Of a stretch of 14,703 nt of DNA, positions 1 through 6,792 are shown piece by piece; position 1 is the stretch's first letter, and each line of letters opens with the position of its first letter. The stretch is taken from assembly GCA_014859785.1 (NCBI GenBank), contig JACUTP010000032.1, forward strand, positions 1 to 14,703, written 5' to 3'. The translations under genes and the position numbers were made by a program. The notes beneath the pieces are model-generated. The model made no database searches, had not been told where the DNA came from, and was given only the letters and a program-made list of their open reading frames with translations. Origin of the DNA: Candidatus Methanoperedentaceae archaeon. GTDB lineage: Archaea; Halobacteriota; Methanosarcinia; Methanosarcinales; Methanoperedenaceae.

Positions 1-10
1 TTTACACAAT

Positions 11-20
11 CTTTAATAGA
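11..20 (+). promoter_or_regulatory. Putative TATA box of lysC
   Basis: An AT-rich CTTTAATAGA stretch lies about 24-33 nt before the aspartate kinase ATG. No Shine-Dalgarno precedes that ATG, so a leaderless transcript is the simplest reading. The match is modest and the window edge hides further context. Confidence 0.35.
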
Positions 21-43
21 ACTGCCACCGATTAAACCGCCAT

Positions 44-1444
44 ATGAGAGTCGTGATGAAATTCGGCGGGACTTCGGTTGGAGACGGAAAGCGTATCAAC
101 CACGTTGCAGCGCTTGTAAAGAAATACCATGACAATGGAGACGAAGTTGTCCTTGTGACATCAGCCCTGAGCGGAGTAACCGACTCGCTTCTTAAAAACG
201 CAACTGACGCTTCAGAAACCGGGAAAACATCACTTGTAAAGGAATTTATAGCCGACCTCACAAAACAGCATCACCAGGCAGCTCACGAAGCCATAAACAA
301 TAACGGCATTGTGGAAAAAGTAGCAAAACAGATTGACCTGCGGATTGAGGAACTGGAAAAAGCACTAACAGGCATATGTTACCTCGGTGAACTTACACCA
401 AGGTCAATCGATTACATATCATCATACGGGGAACGGCTGGCAGCACCCATTATATGCGGTTCACTCAATTCAATTGGAGTAAGCTCAGAATCATTTACAG
501 GCGGTGAAGCCGGAATAATAACAAATGACAATTTCGGAAGCGCGACCCCTCTTGAGGAATCGTACCTTCTCCTGAAAGAACGGCTCGGAACACTCGTGCC
601 AGGAAAAATCCCTGTGGTTACAGGTTTCATAGCTGAGACAGAATCCGGTATAATAACTACCCTCGGGCGAGGCGGCTCTGATTTTACAGCATCCATAATC
701 GGGGCGGCACTTGAAGCCGATGAGATATGGCTCTGGAAAGAAGTACACGGCATCATGACAACTGACCCGCGCATCGTACCCGAAGCAAAGCCTATACCTG
801 TAATATCCTATATCGAAGCAATGGAGCTTTCCTACTTCGGGGCAAAAGTACTACACCCGAAAACCATCGAGCCTGCCATAAGGCACGGAATACCTGTGCG
901 CGTGAAAAACACGTTTGAGCCATGGTCACCCGGAACCCTTGTTGTGAAGGACCAGGAAATGAGTAAGGACATCGTGAAAGCAGTAACTGTAATAAGAAAC
1001 GTGGCTCTAATAAACATCTCAGGTGCGGGTATGGTAGGGACAATAGGCGTGGCAGCACGTGTATTCACCACACTTGCAAATGCAGGAGTTAATATCGTGA
1101 TGATAAGCCAGGGTTCCTCAGAGGCAAACATCTCCATTGTGGTGGACGAACCCCACCTCAGCAATGCTGTAACAGCGATAAAATCCGAATTCAAGAATGG
1201 CATAATCAAGGATATAACACCTGACAGGAATATATCCGTGGTCGCAGTAGTGGGTGCCGGCATGGCAGGAACACCAGGCGTGGCAGGCAGGGTTTTTTAT
1301 GCACTCGGGAAAGCAAAAGTTAATGTTATAATGATAAGCCAGGGTTCATCGCAGCATAATATCTCGTTCGCCGTAAGCGCAGACAGTGACCAGATAGCAG
1401 TCAGAACACTGCATAAGGAATTCGGTCTTGATATCAGGAAATAG
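44..1444 (+). CDS. lysC: Aspartate kinase (monofunctional, two ACT domains)
   Basis: Phosphorylates L-aspartate with ATP, the first step towards lysine, threonine, methionine and diaminopimelate; cytosolic. The 466-residue protein opens with the amino-acid-kinase signature KFGGTSVGDG (residues 6-15). It has GRGGSDF near 208-214 and MTTDPR near 240-245. The usual WTDV of many aspartokinases is WKEV here (IWLWKEVHG), resembling the LWKDV form of plant-type enzymes. Two C-terminal ACT domains follow, at about 316-385 and 396-466; each contains a near-identical MISQGSS..NIS segment, which normally forms the allosteric amino-acid site, so feedback inhibition by lysine or threonine is likely. Length is normal for the family. 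The ATG at 44 is chosen because the signature begins within six residues and an in-frame stop lies at 14-16. No Shine-Dalgarno is visible, so it is probably leaderless. It stands 43 nt before a small membrane-protein gene. Confidence 0.95.
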   Translation: MRVVMKFGGTSVGDGKRINHVAALVKKYHDNGDEVVLVTSALSGVTDSLLKNATDASETGKTSLVKEFIADLTKQHHQAAHEAINNNGIVEKVAKQIDLRIEELEKALTGICYLGELTPRSIDYISSYGERLAAPIICGSLNSIGVSSESFTGGEAGIITNDNFGSATPLEESYLLLKERLGTLVPGKIPVVTGFIAETESGIITTLGRGGSDFTASIIGAALEADEIWLWKEVHGIMTTDPRIVPEAKPIPVISYIEAMELSYFGAKVLHPKTIEPAIRHGIPVRVKNTFEPWSPGTLVVKDQEMSKDIVKAVTVIRNVALINISGAGMVGTIGVAARVFTTLANAGVNIVMISQGSSEANISIVVDEPHLSNAVTAIKSEFKNGIIKDITPDRNISVVAVVGAGMAGTPGVAGRVFYALGKAKVNVIMISQGSSQHNISFAVSADSDQIAVRTLHKEFGLDIRK

Positions 1445-1487
1445 GACAGTCACTTATACTTGCTATACATAATTACACATTAACTAT

Positions 1488-1670
1488 ATGATTGATATCA
1501 ACACCCTGCCAATTGTACCGAAGTTCATACTTATCCTGGGTTTTATGATAGGTTTCATGTCTTTTTTGCTGATGTTCCGCTACACGATTATGCTGGTCCT
1601 TATGAAAATAAGTCCCGAATATCGTAAGTTTGTAAGGGATATGCTGGAAAAGAAAAAACAAATAAGGTAG
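1488..1670 (+). CDS. Small membrane protein of unknown function
   Basis: A 60-residue protein that I do not recognise. Residues about 8-39 are almost entirely hydrophobic (FILILGFMIGFMSFLLMF, then MLVLM), enough for one long or two short membrane helices. The last 20 residues are strongly basic (KISPEYRKFVRDMLEKKKQIR), predicting a cytoplasmic tail. The stop codon is 7 nt before the RdgB start, and its AAGGTAG overlaps the likely ribosome site of rdgB, which points to co-transcription and translational coupling. A CTTATA stretch about 36 nt upstream could be its own promoter. That spacing to a conserved gene is the main reason to believe it is real. Confidence 0.6.
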   Translation: MIDINTLPIVPKFILILGFMIGFMSFLLMFRYTIMLVLMKISPEYRKFVRDMLEKKKQIR

Positions 1671-1677
1671 CCAGCTA

Positions 1678-2232
1678 ATGAGAAAAATCATCTTCGTAAC
1701 AGGAAACAGCCATAAGGTCAGTGAGGCGTGTGATATACTGTCTAAAGCCGGTATAACAGTTGAGCAGAATAACTGCGGCTATCCAGAACTCCAGGATGAC
1801 AGCCTGGAGAAAATAGCAGGATTCGGTGCGCAGTGGGCTGCAAACGAATTGAACAGTGAGGTCATGGTGGATGATTCCGGTCTTTTTATTGATGCGCTTG
1901 GCGGTTTTCCGGGCCCTTATTCAGCGTATGTATTTGACACGCTTGGTAATGAGAATATCCTGAAATTAATGGAAGGTGTGGCTAACAGGAAAGCGGTTTT
2001 CAAATGCGTTATCGGTTACTGCAAACCCGGGAATGAACCCCGTGTTTTTTCTGGGGAGGTCGAGGGAGTTATTGCTCAGAAGATACGGGGAACAGGCGGT
2101 TTTGGTTACGACCCCCTCATAGAGGTGGGGGGAAAGACATTCGGGGAAATGCCTGATGATGAGAAGAACAGCTTATCGCACAGGTATCGTGCCCTTTTGA
2201 ATTTTGCAGGATGGCTGCAAAAATCGGATTAA
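1678..2232 (+). CDS. rdgB: Non-canonical purine NTP pyrophosphatase (RdgB/HAM1, XTP/dITP diphosphatase)
   Basis: Hydrolyses XTP, ITP and dITP to the monophosphate and pyrophosphate, keeping deaminated purines out of DNA and RNA; cytosolic and Mg-dependent. The 184-residue protein shows the full family signature: TGN..K at residues 8-13 (triphosphate binding), DDSGLFIDAL at 65-74 with the metal-binding acidic pair, GPYSAYV at 79-85, GFGYDP near 141-146 and SHRYRAL near 166-172 (base recognition). Length is typical. The ATG at 1678 begins directly at the first beta strand and sits 7 nt after the preceding small membrane-protein gene, so both are probably in one operon. The function is secure at family level; the exact nucleotide preference is inferred. 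Confidence 0.95.
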   Translation: MRKIIFVTGNSHKVSEACDILSKAGITVEQNNCGYPELQDDSLEKIAGFGAQWAANELNSEVMVDDSGLFIDALGGFPGPYSAYVFDTLGNENILKLMEGVANRKAVFKCVIGYCKPGNEPRVFSGEVEGVIAQKIRGTGGFGYDPLIEVGGKTFGEMPDDEKNSLSHRYRALLNFAGWLQKSD

Positions 2233-2379
2233 AGAACCGTATTTTGCCAGGTTATATATCTGGAAAAGAACACCAATGGAGGTACTTCGATTCTGGAATT
2301 CACAAGATTTTCACAATTGCTTCTTTATAGTCGTTGAATCGTATTATTTTTTAAAAACAATATATGGAGTTATAGATTT

Positions 2380-2415
2380 GTACATTCATTTTACTATAAA
2401 AAATATTTTAAAAAG
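2380..2415 (+). promoter_or_regulatory. AT-rich promoter region of the RHH/V4R-like regulator
   Basis: The stretch is nearly pure A and T (CATTTTACTATAAAAAATATTTTAAAA) and holds at least two TATA-like octamers upstream of the ATG at 2424. An AAGTGA element lies 6-11 nt before the ATG and may act as a weak ribosome site. In an RHH repressor gene this is also where an autoregulatory operator would be expected, but no clear inverted repeat was seen. Confidence 0.4.
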
Positions 2416-2423
2416 TGAATAAT

Positions 2424-3893
2424 ATGACAGTCAGAAAAAATATTTCTTTAAATGAAGAATATCTACAAAAACTTGAGCCTTTGCTGGAAAAACACAAAGG
2501 CAACCTGAGTGCAACCATCCGTGAGGTTATTGACCTTGCAGACGCAGCATTGCAGGACCCTGATTCTGTAAAAAGACTGATTTCCGGATTGAAAAGGGAG
2601 CAGAACCTTACATCAGCGACACTTATCTGGTCTTTGAAAAACCTTTCAGGCAGGCTCCCTGATGTGGAAATGGTTAATAACATTATAGGCAAGGATATTT
2701 TTTCGATATCCTCACTCCAGAAATGTATGAACGAACTGGGAGGAGAAATTTATTGGGGGACAACCGTAGAAACAGAATCGGATGATGACATAAAACCTCA
2801 AAAGGTGTTAATCACAATTACGGGCAAGAACCATGATATTAACCGTTTCCTGGCAGGCATTATTGCCGTATTTTCTATGAAACAGTTTAATCTCGGCGTG
2901 CTGAAAATCTATGATAGTAACACTTCCCTGAAAATGGAAATGATACGTGGCGAGCAGGTATGGGTTTCAAAAAGCCTGACCGAACACCTTGGATATATGG
3001 ACAGTGCGGTCTCTGAACTGTATTCAAAACCGGATTTCTGGAATGTTTTAACAAAACTGTATGAAAAAATGGATTACAAAATGGTATCGATATCCAAAAA
3101 ATTTTTTGACGAGCTGCTTGCAGGCGGAAAACTGCCTAAAATGACAACCTGTTTTGAAAGGTATTATGGAGCGCATATAAGCAGCATTTCTCCCGGAAAT
3201 TTCATACAAAAGCTGTACACACTTTATAGTTCAATGGGTCTGGTTGAATTAATCGATACTGAAGACGATTCAATTATTATCCACCACGGTCTCACCGAAC
3301 CAGATGGAATAAAAAAACTGGCAGATTTATTAGTTGAATTATTCAGGTTAAACGGGCAAAAGTACCATCCCGTTGTCAATGAAAACCTGATTATATTAAA
3401 ATATATCCCCCGGGAAAATGCATCCAGACACACAGACGACCCGGAAAGGAAAGAGGGACTAAACGGGGAATTTAACACACAGATTTTAGATACATTGCCT
3501 GTTCTTATTCCTTTTCAGGAGGATATAATAAAATCACTCGGTTATGATTTTGGCAAAACCATTATACAAAATTATGAAAAAGAAAAAACAATCGGAAAAT
3601 GGGATACAAATTCTTTTGTCAAGTTCCTGCAATATATGGTTGTACATAATGAACTGGATATTAAGTGGGAAACTGTTAATGGAAATCTGATTAGCGGGAA
3701 TATAATTACCTGCCCTGCGATGGATAGCTCAGGTACAGTGGATAACACAAAGTGTGCTTTTATAAAAGGTATGTTCGACTGCTGTATAGCGTTTGCTTTT
3801 GGTGAACAGCATCAAGTGGTTCATGATTCACATAAAATTGATGATAATACCGCAGGTTGCAATATTTATATTGCTTTAGTTAATGACTTTTAA
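2424..3893 (+). CDS. Ribbon-helix-helix DNA-binding protein with C-terminal V4R-like sensor region
   Basis: A 489-residue predicted one-component transcription regulator. Residues 1-45 have the ribbon-helix-helix pattern: a short basic strand (TVRKNISL), helix (NEEYLQKLEPLLEKHKG), then the NLSATIREVIDLADAAL helix. The middle (about 50-225) is unrecognised. Residues about 226-325 look like a degenerate sensor copy. Residues about 352-486 follow the V4R (4-vinyl-reductase/hydrocarbon-binding) layout: a GYDFGK helix, a long helix, then CAFIKGMFDCC near 442 and a final Cys near 476. V4R domains bind small hydrophobic ligands, sometimes metals, through such cysteines. An alternative GTG start at 2415 would add three residues; ATG 2424 is preferred because RHH proteins usually start just before the strand. 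The gene stands alone, convergent with flavodoxin with a 4-nt gap. The RHH call is good; the V4R call is pattern-based and moderate; the ligand is unknown. Confidence 0.72.
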   Translation: MTVRKNISLNEEYLQKLEPLLEKHKGNLSATIREVIDLADAALQDPDSVKRLISGLKREQNLTSATLIWSLKNLSGRLPDVEMVNNIIGKDIFSISSLQKCMNELGGEIYWGTTVETESDDDIKPQKVLITITGKNHDINRFLAGIIAVFSMKQFNLGVLKIYDSNTSLKMEMIRGEQVWVSKSLTEHLGYMDSAVSELYSKPDFWNVLTKLYEKMDYKMVSISKKFFDELLAGGKLPKMTTCFERYYGAHISSISPGNFIQKLYTLYSSMGLVELIDTEDDSIIIHHGLTEPDGIKKLADLLVELFRLNGQKYHPVVNENLIILKYIPRENASRHTDDPERKEGLNGEFNTQILDTLPVLIPFQEDIIKSLGYDFGKTIIQNYEKEKTIGKWDTNSFVKFLQYMVVHNELDIKWETVNGNLISGNIITCPAMDSSGTVDNTKCAFIKGMFDCCIAFAFGEQHQVVHDSHKIDDNTAGCNIYIALVNDF

Positions 3894-3897
3894 GTAT

Positions 3898-4353
3898 TTA
3901 TTTTGCTTTTTTCTTTGCAGCCTCTGCCAGTTTCCTGCCCATTTCCCTGGCTTTTGCTTTATCAGCCTCTTCAGGCATTCCTTCAACAGCTACACCCGGT
4001 TTGACCCAGTCAGGATTAAATACGCCTACTACCTTGTCTATTGATTCTATAACCGATACCTGTCCTCCTTTTCCGGTAGTAAAGATTAGCACAGGTTTGC
4101 CTGTCAATTTATCCCTTACATGATAAAAATCTTCAAATACAGTTTTAAGCTCGCCTGCCATGTATTCGAAAGCTGAATACGAACCAAAGGCGAATGCATC
4201 GGCATTCGCATCTATCGGTTTCGTATCCCCGGCTCTTTTTAACTCTACACCGACTCCGCCGGCGCTTCTTGCCCCTTCGGCAATCGCCTGTGCGAGTTTT
4301 TCCGTATTACCTGTTCTTGATGCATACACTATTAATATTTTAGGTTCTACCAT
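3898..4353 (-). CDS. Flavodoxin-like FMN protein
   Basis: A small cytosolic electron-transfer protein, expected to bind FMN and substitute for ferredoxin under some conditions. The 151-residue product begins with beta strand KILIVYAS and the FMN phosphate loop ASRTGNT (residues 11-17). The AFGSYSAFEYMAGELKTVFEDF segment (from about residue 55) corresponds to the first isoalloxazine loop, and IFTTGKGG to the second. Length fits short-chain flavodoxins; the lysine-rich C-terminal tail (AAKKKAK) is notable. Start: the open frame extends seven codons further to a TTG at 4374, but GGGGGGT lies inside that extension, 8 nt before the ATG at 4353, so 4353 is the start. The gene follows a 63-residue helical protein after 17 nt and is probably its operon partner. 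Some such proteins are quinone reductases or oxygen-stress flavodoxins, so the specific role is open. Confidence 0.85.
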   Translation of the reverse strand: MVEPKILIVYASRTGNTEKLAQAIAEGARSAGGVGVELKRAGDTKPIDANADAFAFGSYSAFEYMAGELKTVFEDFYHVRDKLTGKPVLIFTTGKGGQVSVIESIDKVVGVFNPDWVKPGVAVEGMPEEADKAKAREMGRKLAEAAKKKAK

Positions 4354-4370
4354 ATATTTTACCCCCCTGA

Positions 4371-4562
4371 TCAATCTTTTTCTGTGAGCACGTCCACACG
4401 CTGGTGAAGTTCAGCCATACTTTCTGCAAGGTTTTTGATTAATCCAGCGCATCTGTCAGCAAAACTTGCAGCCAGTTTAGCATCGATATTATCTTTTGAA
4501 TTTGCAATATCTTTCATCAAAAGGTTAGCCATTTCCACAATTTCTTCCGGATATACAACCAT
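4371..4562 (-). CDS. Small helical protein upstream of flavodoxin
   Basis: A 63-residue protein, not recognised. It is predicted to be almost all alpha helix, with heptad-like hydrophobic spacing in two stretches (EEIVEMANLLMKDIA and CAGLIKNLAESMAELHQRVDVL), suggesting a helical hairpin or small coiled-coil dimer. One cysteine sits at residue 38. The start at 4562 is fixed by GAGGTG placed 5 nt upstream on the minus strand; the longer frame to 4613 has no such support. It lies 17 nt before the flavodoxin ATG in the same direction, so the pair is likely co-transcribed and the protein may be a partner or regulator of the flavodoxin. No function is claimed. Confidence 0.65.
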   Translation of the reverse strand: MVVYPEEIVEMANLLMKDIANSKDNIDAKLAASFADRCAGLIKNLAESMAELHQRVDVLTEKD

Positions 4563-4742
4563 TTTAACACCTCTTCCCTTTTTATAATGTGTTTGTATTA
4601 GATACGCTCTCAATACATTTAATATTTTTGAGTCGGAAGTTCATTGTGTACTATATATTTGTAATGATGCATTTTCCTGGGAAACGGCAGGTGGCGGCAG
4701 GATTGCTATCGGAATCCAGGATGGGTTTCCACTAGCTTACCT
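4563..4742. other. Short intergenic gap with paired sequences, downstream of hsp20
   Basis: About 180 nt between hsp20 and the small helical gene, both on the minus strand. The part nearest the helical gene carries AT-rich candidates for its promoter (minus-strand AAATATTAAATG near 4617-4628 and AAATATATAG near 4648-4657). The part nearest hsp20 (about 4679-4730) has nested complementary words, GGAAAC with GTTTCC and GGATT with AATCC, which could fold as an hsp20 3' structure. No coding frame was supported. Confidence 0.35.
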
Positions 4743-5117
4743 TTAAAGCTTTATCTCCATTATTCTGGTTTTTAGCATTTTCACTTCAAGGACACCGTTA
4801 TTGTAGATAGCCTTTGATTTATTCCTGTCTACCGGTGAGGGGAGGGATATTACACGGCAGTACTCCCTGCTGCAACTTTCACCTGAGGTAAAGCTATTTT
4901 CGTTAATTTTCCCGCGGTGCTTTGCCCGGGCTGATATCTCAACCCTGTCCCCGGAAATTTTTATATTTATGTCCTCCTTTTCAAGACCAGGTATTCCAGC
5001 AGTTATTATTACCTCTTTATCCGTCTCAATAACATCTATAAAAGGCTGTTCAATAGGCTCATTATTTTCCCCGTCTGGCGGCAGCAGCCTCCCTGATGGC
5101 GCGAATCGGTGTCTCAT
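4743..5117 (-). CDS. Small heat-shock protein, Hsp20/alpha-crystallin domain (main part of split gene)
   Basis: An ATP-independent holdase that binds unfolding proteins and usually assembles into large cytosolic oligomers. The 124-residue frame contains the alpha-crystallin domain: PFIDVIETDKEVIITAGIPG (from about residue 25), the EKEDINIKISGDRVEISA strands, the CRVISLPSPVD segment equivalent to the usual F.R.f.LP motif, then YNNGVLEVKM. This NGVLEV motif is typical. The C-terminus ends soon after with IMEI, only a loose match to the I-x-I oligomerisation motif. It lacks the amphipathic N-terminal helix that archaeal Hsp20 normally has; that helix is encoded just upstream in a different frame (5114-5197), joined by ATGA. 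GGGGAG lies 7 nt before the ATG at 5117 and could support reinitiation. It is either a coupled two-ORF arrangement or a frameshifted Hsp20 gene. Confidence 0.88.
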   Translation of the reverse strand: MRHRFAPSGRLLPPDGENNEPIEQPFIDVIETDKEVIITAGIPGLEKEDINIKISGDRVEISARAKHRGKINENSFTSGESCSREYCRVISLPSPVDRNKSKAIYNNGVLEVKMLKTRIMEIKL

Positions 5118-5197
5118 GGGTCTTCTCCCCAGAATTCCTCATACAATCTGCTCATCGTTTCCTCGAATCGTCTAAAATCGTCCCAGGTACCAGCCAT
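5114..5197 (-). CDS. N-terminal helix of Hsp20 in a separate frame (27 residues)
   Basis: A short frame, ATG at 5197 and TGA at 5116-5114, encoding 27 residues (MAGTWDDFRRFEETM, then SRLYEEFWGEDP). The DDFRRFEETMSRLYEEFWG pattern is what archaeal Hsp20 proteins show at their N-terminus just before the crystallin domain. It has a better ribosome site than the downstream frame (GAGGTT, 6-7 nt before the ATG) and lies at the expected distance from the promoter. Its TGA overlaps the ATG of the 124-residue frame as ATGA. A one-base change would restore a continuous protein of about 150 residues, the usual length. This could be a sequencing or assembly error, a true frameshift mutation, or translational coupling. 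Confidence 0.7.
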   Translation of the reverse strand: MAGTWDDFRRFEETMSRLYEEFWGEDP

Positions 5198-5225
5198 TTA
5201 TTAACCTCTTGATTAATACAATTAC

Positions 5226-5247
5226 ATATATTTAAATTATTATACTT
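5226..5247 (-). promoter_or_regulatory. Candidate promoter of hsp20
   Basis: On the minus strand, TATA-like words (AAGTATAAT and TTTAAATATAT) lie 29-50 nt before the ATG at 5197. A GAGGTT ribosome site sits between them and the start. The divergent oxidoreductase promoter starts about 40 nt away, so the two genes share a 128-nt control region. Confidence 0.45.
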
Positions 5248-5277
5248 AAAATTAACGTAAGTGTGATTATCAAATGG

Positions 5278-5297
5278 ATAAATAATATATATTATCA
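5278..5297 (+). promoter_or_regulatory. Candidate TATA box of the disulfide oxidoreductase gene
   Basis: ATAAATAATATATATTATC lies about 30-48 nt before the ATG at 5326, giving a short leader that holds GATGGGGA as ribosome site, 7 nt before the start. Confidence 0.5.
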
Positions 5298-5325
5298 GGG
5301 GAATTTTTTATGATGGGGAAATAAA

Positions 5326-6756
5326 ATGAAAAAATATGACTTGATTGTGATAGGTACAGGTTCAGGGATGAACTTTATTGATTCAATCATAGAAAGCAAA
5401 CAGGATATTAAAATTGCAGTTATTGATAAGGACGAACCCGGAGGAATATGCCTTACGCGGGGATGCATCCCATCCAAGCTGCTGCTTTATCCAGCTGAAC
5501 TTGTCAGGATGATAGGGAAATCAGGGAAATTCGGAATTGATGCGGCAATAAAAAACATTGATTTCATGGAAATAATGGAAAGAATGAGGAACATAATCCA
5601 TGATGATATTGAAAATATACGTATGGGACTTTCAGCTTCCCCGAATATAGATTATTATCATGACAGTGCTGAATTCGTTTCTCCATACACAATTAAAACC
5701 GGTAAAGAAACTCTTTCCTCAAAAATGATATTCCTGTGCACAGGGTCAAAAGTGAAAATTCCACATATAATAGGATTGGAGGATGCCGGTTACCTCACAA
5801 GCGATACGGTATTGGAAATGACACAACTTCCTGAAAGCATTGTAATTATCGGCGGCGGATATATTGCGACTGAGTATGGGCACTTCTTTTCATCAATGGG
5901 TTCCAGTGTGACCATTATTGGCAGGAATAACCGGTTAATTCCCCAGGAAGAGCCCGAGATTTCAGGTTTTGCTAAAATGGAGTTATCAAAACACATGAAT
6001 ATCCTCACAGGGTATGAAGTCCTTAAAGTGCAAAGAACTGGCGATGGAAAGAGGGTTATTGCAAGAGAGAGAAGCACAGGTCATGAAACCGATGTTGTTG
6101 CAGAGGAAATCCTTGTTGCTTCTGGAAGGGAGCCAAATACCGACATACTTGTTCCTGAAAAGGGAGGAATTGAAATAGATAAGAACGGGTGGATAACTGT
6201 GAATGATTATATGGAAACCTCACAGCCCAATATCTGGGCATTCGGGGATGCCAACGGGAAATATCTTTTCAAACATGTGGCGAACCATGAATCCAGGATA
6301 GTATATTCCAATGCAATTCTTAAGAACAATATCAAGGCAGATTACCATGCCGTCCCCCATGCGGTTTTTTCCTACCCGGAAATAGCAAGTGTGGGAATGA
6401 AGGAAAAAGAGGCGATTTCAGAACACGGGGAAGAAAACGTGCTCATAGGTTTTAAAAAGTACGGGGAAACAGCAAAGGGCATTGCAATGGACGCGATGGA
6501 TTATTTTGTAAAAGTGATCGTGGAAAGAGGAAGCTACAGGCTTCTCGGTGCCCATATTATTGGTCCTCACGCATCAATACTAATCCATGAGATAATACCC
6601 CTCATGTACACCAGGGACCAGAGTGCAGAACCCATAATATATGGGATGCATATCCATCCGGCATTAAATGAGGTTGTGCAGAGGGCGTTCCATTCGCTTA
6701 TGCCGCCTGCACAATATCATCATATCCTTAAACATCTCCGACTGGAGCAGGAATAA
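5326..6756 (+). CDS. FAD-dependent pyridine nucleotide-disulfide oxidoreductase (lipoamide dehydrogenase/mycothione reductase-like)
   Basis: A flavoprotein that passes electrons between NAD(P)H and a disulfide substrate. In the 476-residue protein the FAD-binding loop is IGTGSGMN (9-16), in the form seen in mycothione reductases. The redox-active pair is C42 and C47 in GGICLTRGCIPSK, the NAD(P)-binding loop is IGGGYIATE (175-183), and the second FAD motif is AFGDANGKYLF near 305-315. The active-site acid-base motif HIHPALNE (442-449) replaces the common HAHPTLSE. After beta strand two the sequence is VTIIGRNNRL, with arginine rather than glutamate, which suggests NADPH over NADH. No 2-oxoacid dehydrogenase genes are nearby, so a stand-alone role (low-molecular-weight thiol, CoA or metal reduction) is more likely than a PDH complex E3. 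The gene is divergent from hsp20 and 15 nt upstream of the possible SurE TTG start. The substrate is unknown. Confidence 0.9.
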   Translation: MKKYDLIVIGTGSGMNFIDSIIESKQDIKIAVIDKDEPGGICLTRGCIPSKLLLYPAELVRMIGKSGKFGIDAAIKNIDFMEIMERMRNIIHDDIENIRMGLSASPNIDYYHDSAEFVSPYTIKTGKETLSSKMIFLCTGSKVKIPHIIGLEDAGYLTSDTVLEMTQLPESIVIIGGGYIATEYGHFFSSMGSSVTIIGRNNRLIPQEEPEISGFAKMELSKHMNILTGYEVLKVQRTGDGKRVIARERSTGHETDVVAEEILVASGREPNTDILVPEKGGIEIDKNGWITVNDYMETSQPNIWAFGDANGKYLFKHVANHESRIVYSNAILKNNIKADYHAVPHAVFSYPEIASVGMKEKEAISEHGEENVLIGFKKYGETAKGIAMDAMDYFVKVIVERGSYRLLGAHIIGPHASILIHEIIPLMYTRDQSAEPIIYGMHIHPALNEVVQRAFHSLMPPAQYHHILKHLRLEQE

Positions 6757-6760
6757 GCAG

Positions 6761-6770
6761 GTTTATTTTA
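6761..6770 (+). promoter_or_regulatory. Putative TATA box of surE
   Basis: GTTTATTTTA lies 23-32 nt before the ATG at 6793, the spacing expected for a leaderless archaeal transcript. It overlaps the space right after the oxidoreductase stop codon, so surE may have its own promoter while still being reachable by readthrough. Confidence 0.4.
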
Positions 6771-6792
6771 TTTGAAACGTATTTTGATGTCA

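Noticed and set aside
412..774. Minus-strand open frames inside lysC
   Set aside because: Shadow frames of a well-supported gene; no ribosome site or recognisable motifs.
2415..2423. GTG start for the RHH/V4R-like regulator
   Set aside because: Adds only three residues before a typical RHH opening; AAGTGA, which includes this GTG, is better placed as the ribosome site for ATG 2424.
5108..5125. Programmed -1 frameshift site in hsp20
   Set aside because: No X-XXY-YYZ slippery heptamer is present at the overlap; coupling, mutation or sequencing error are better explanations.
6772..6792. TTG 6772 or ATG 6787 as surE start
   Set aside because: Extra residues precede the family's first strand, and the TATA spacing fits ATG 6793 best; ATG 6787 remains possible.
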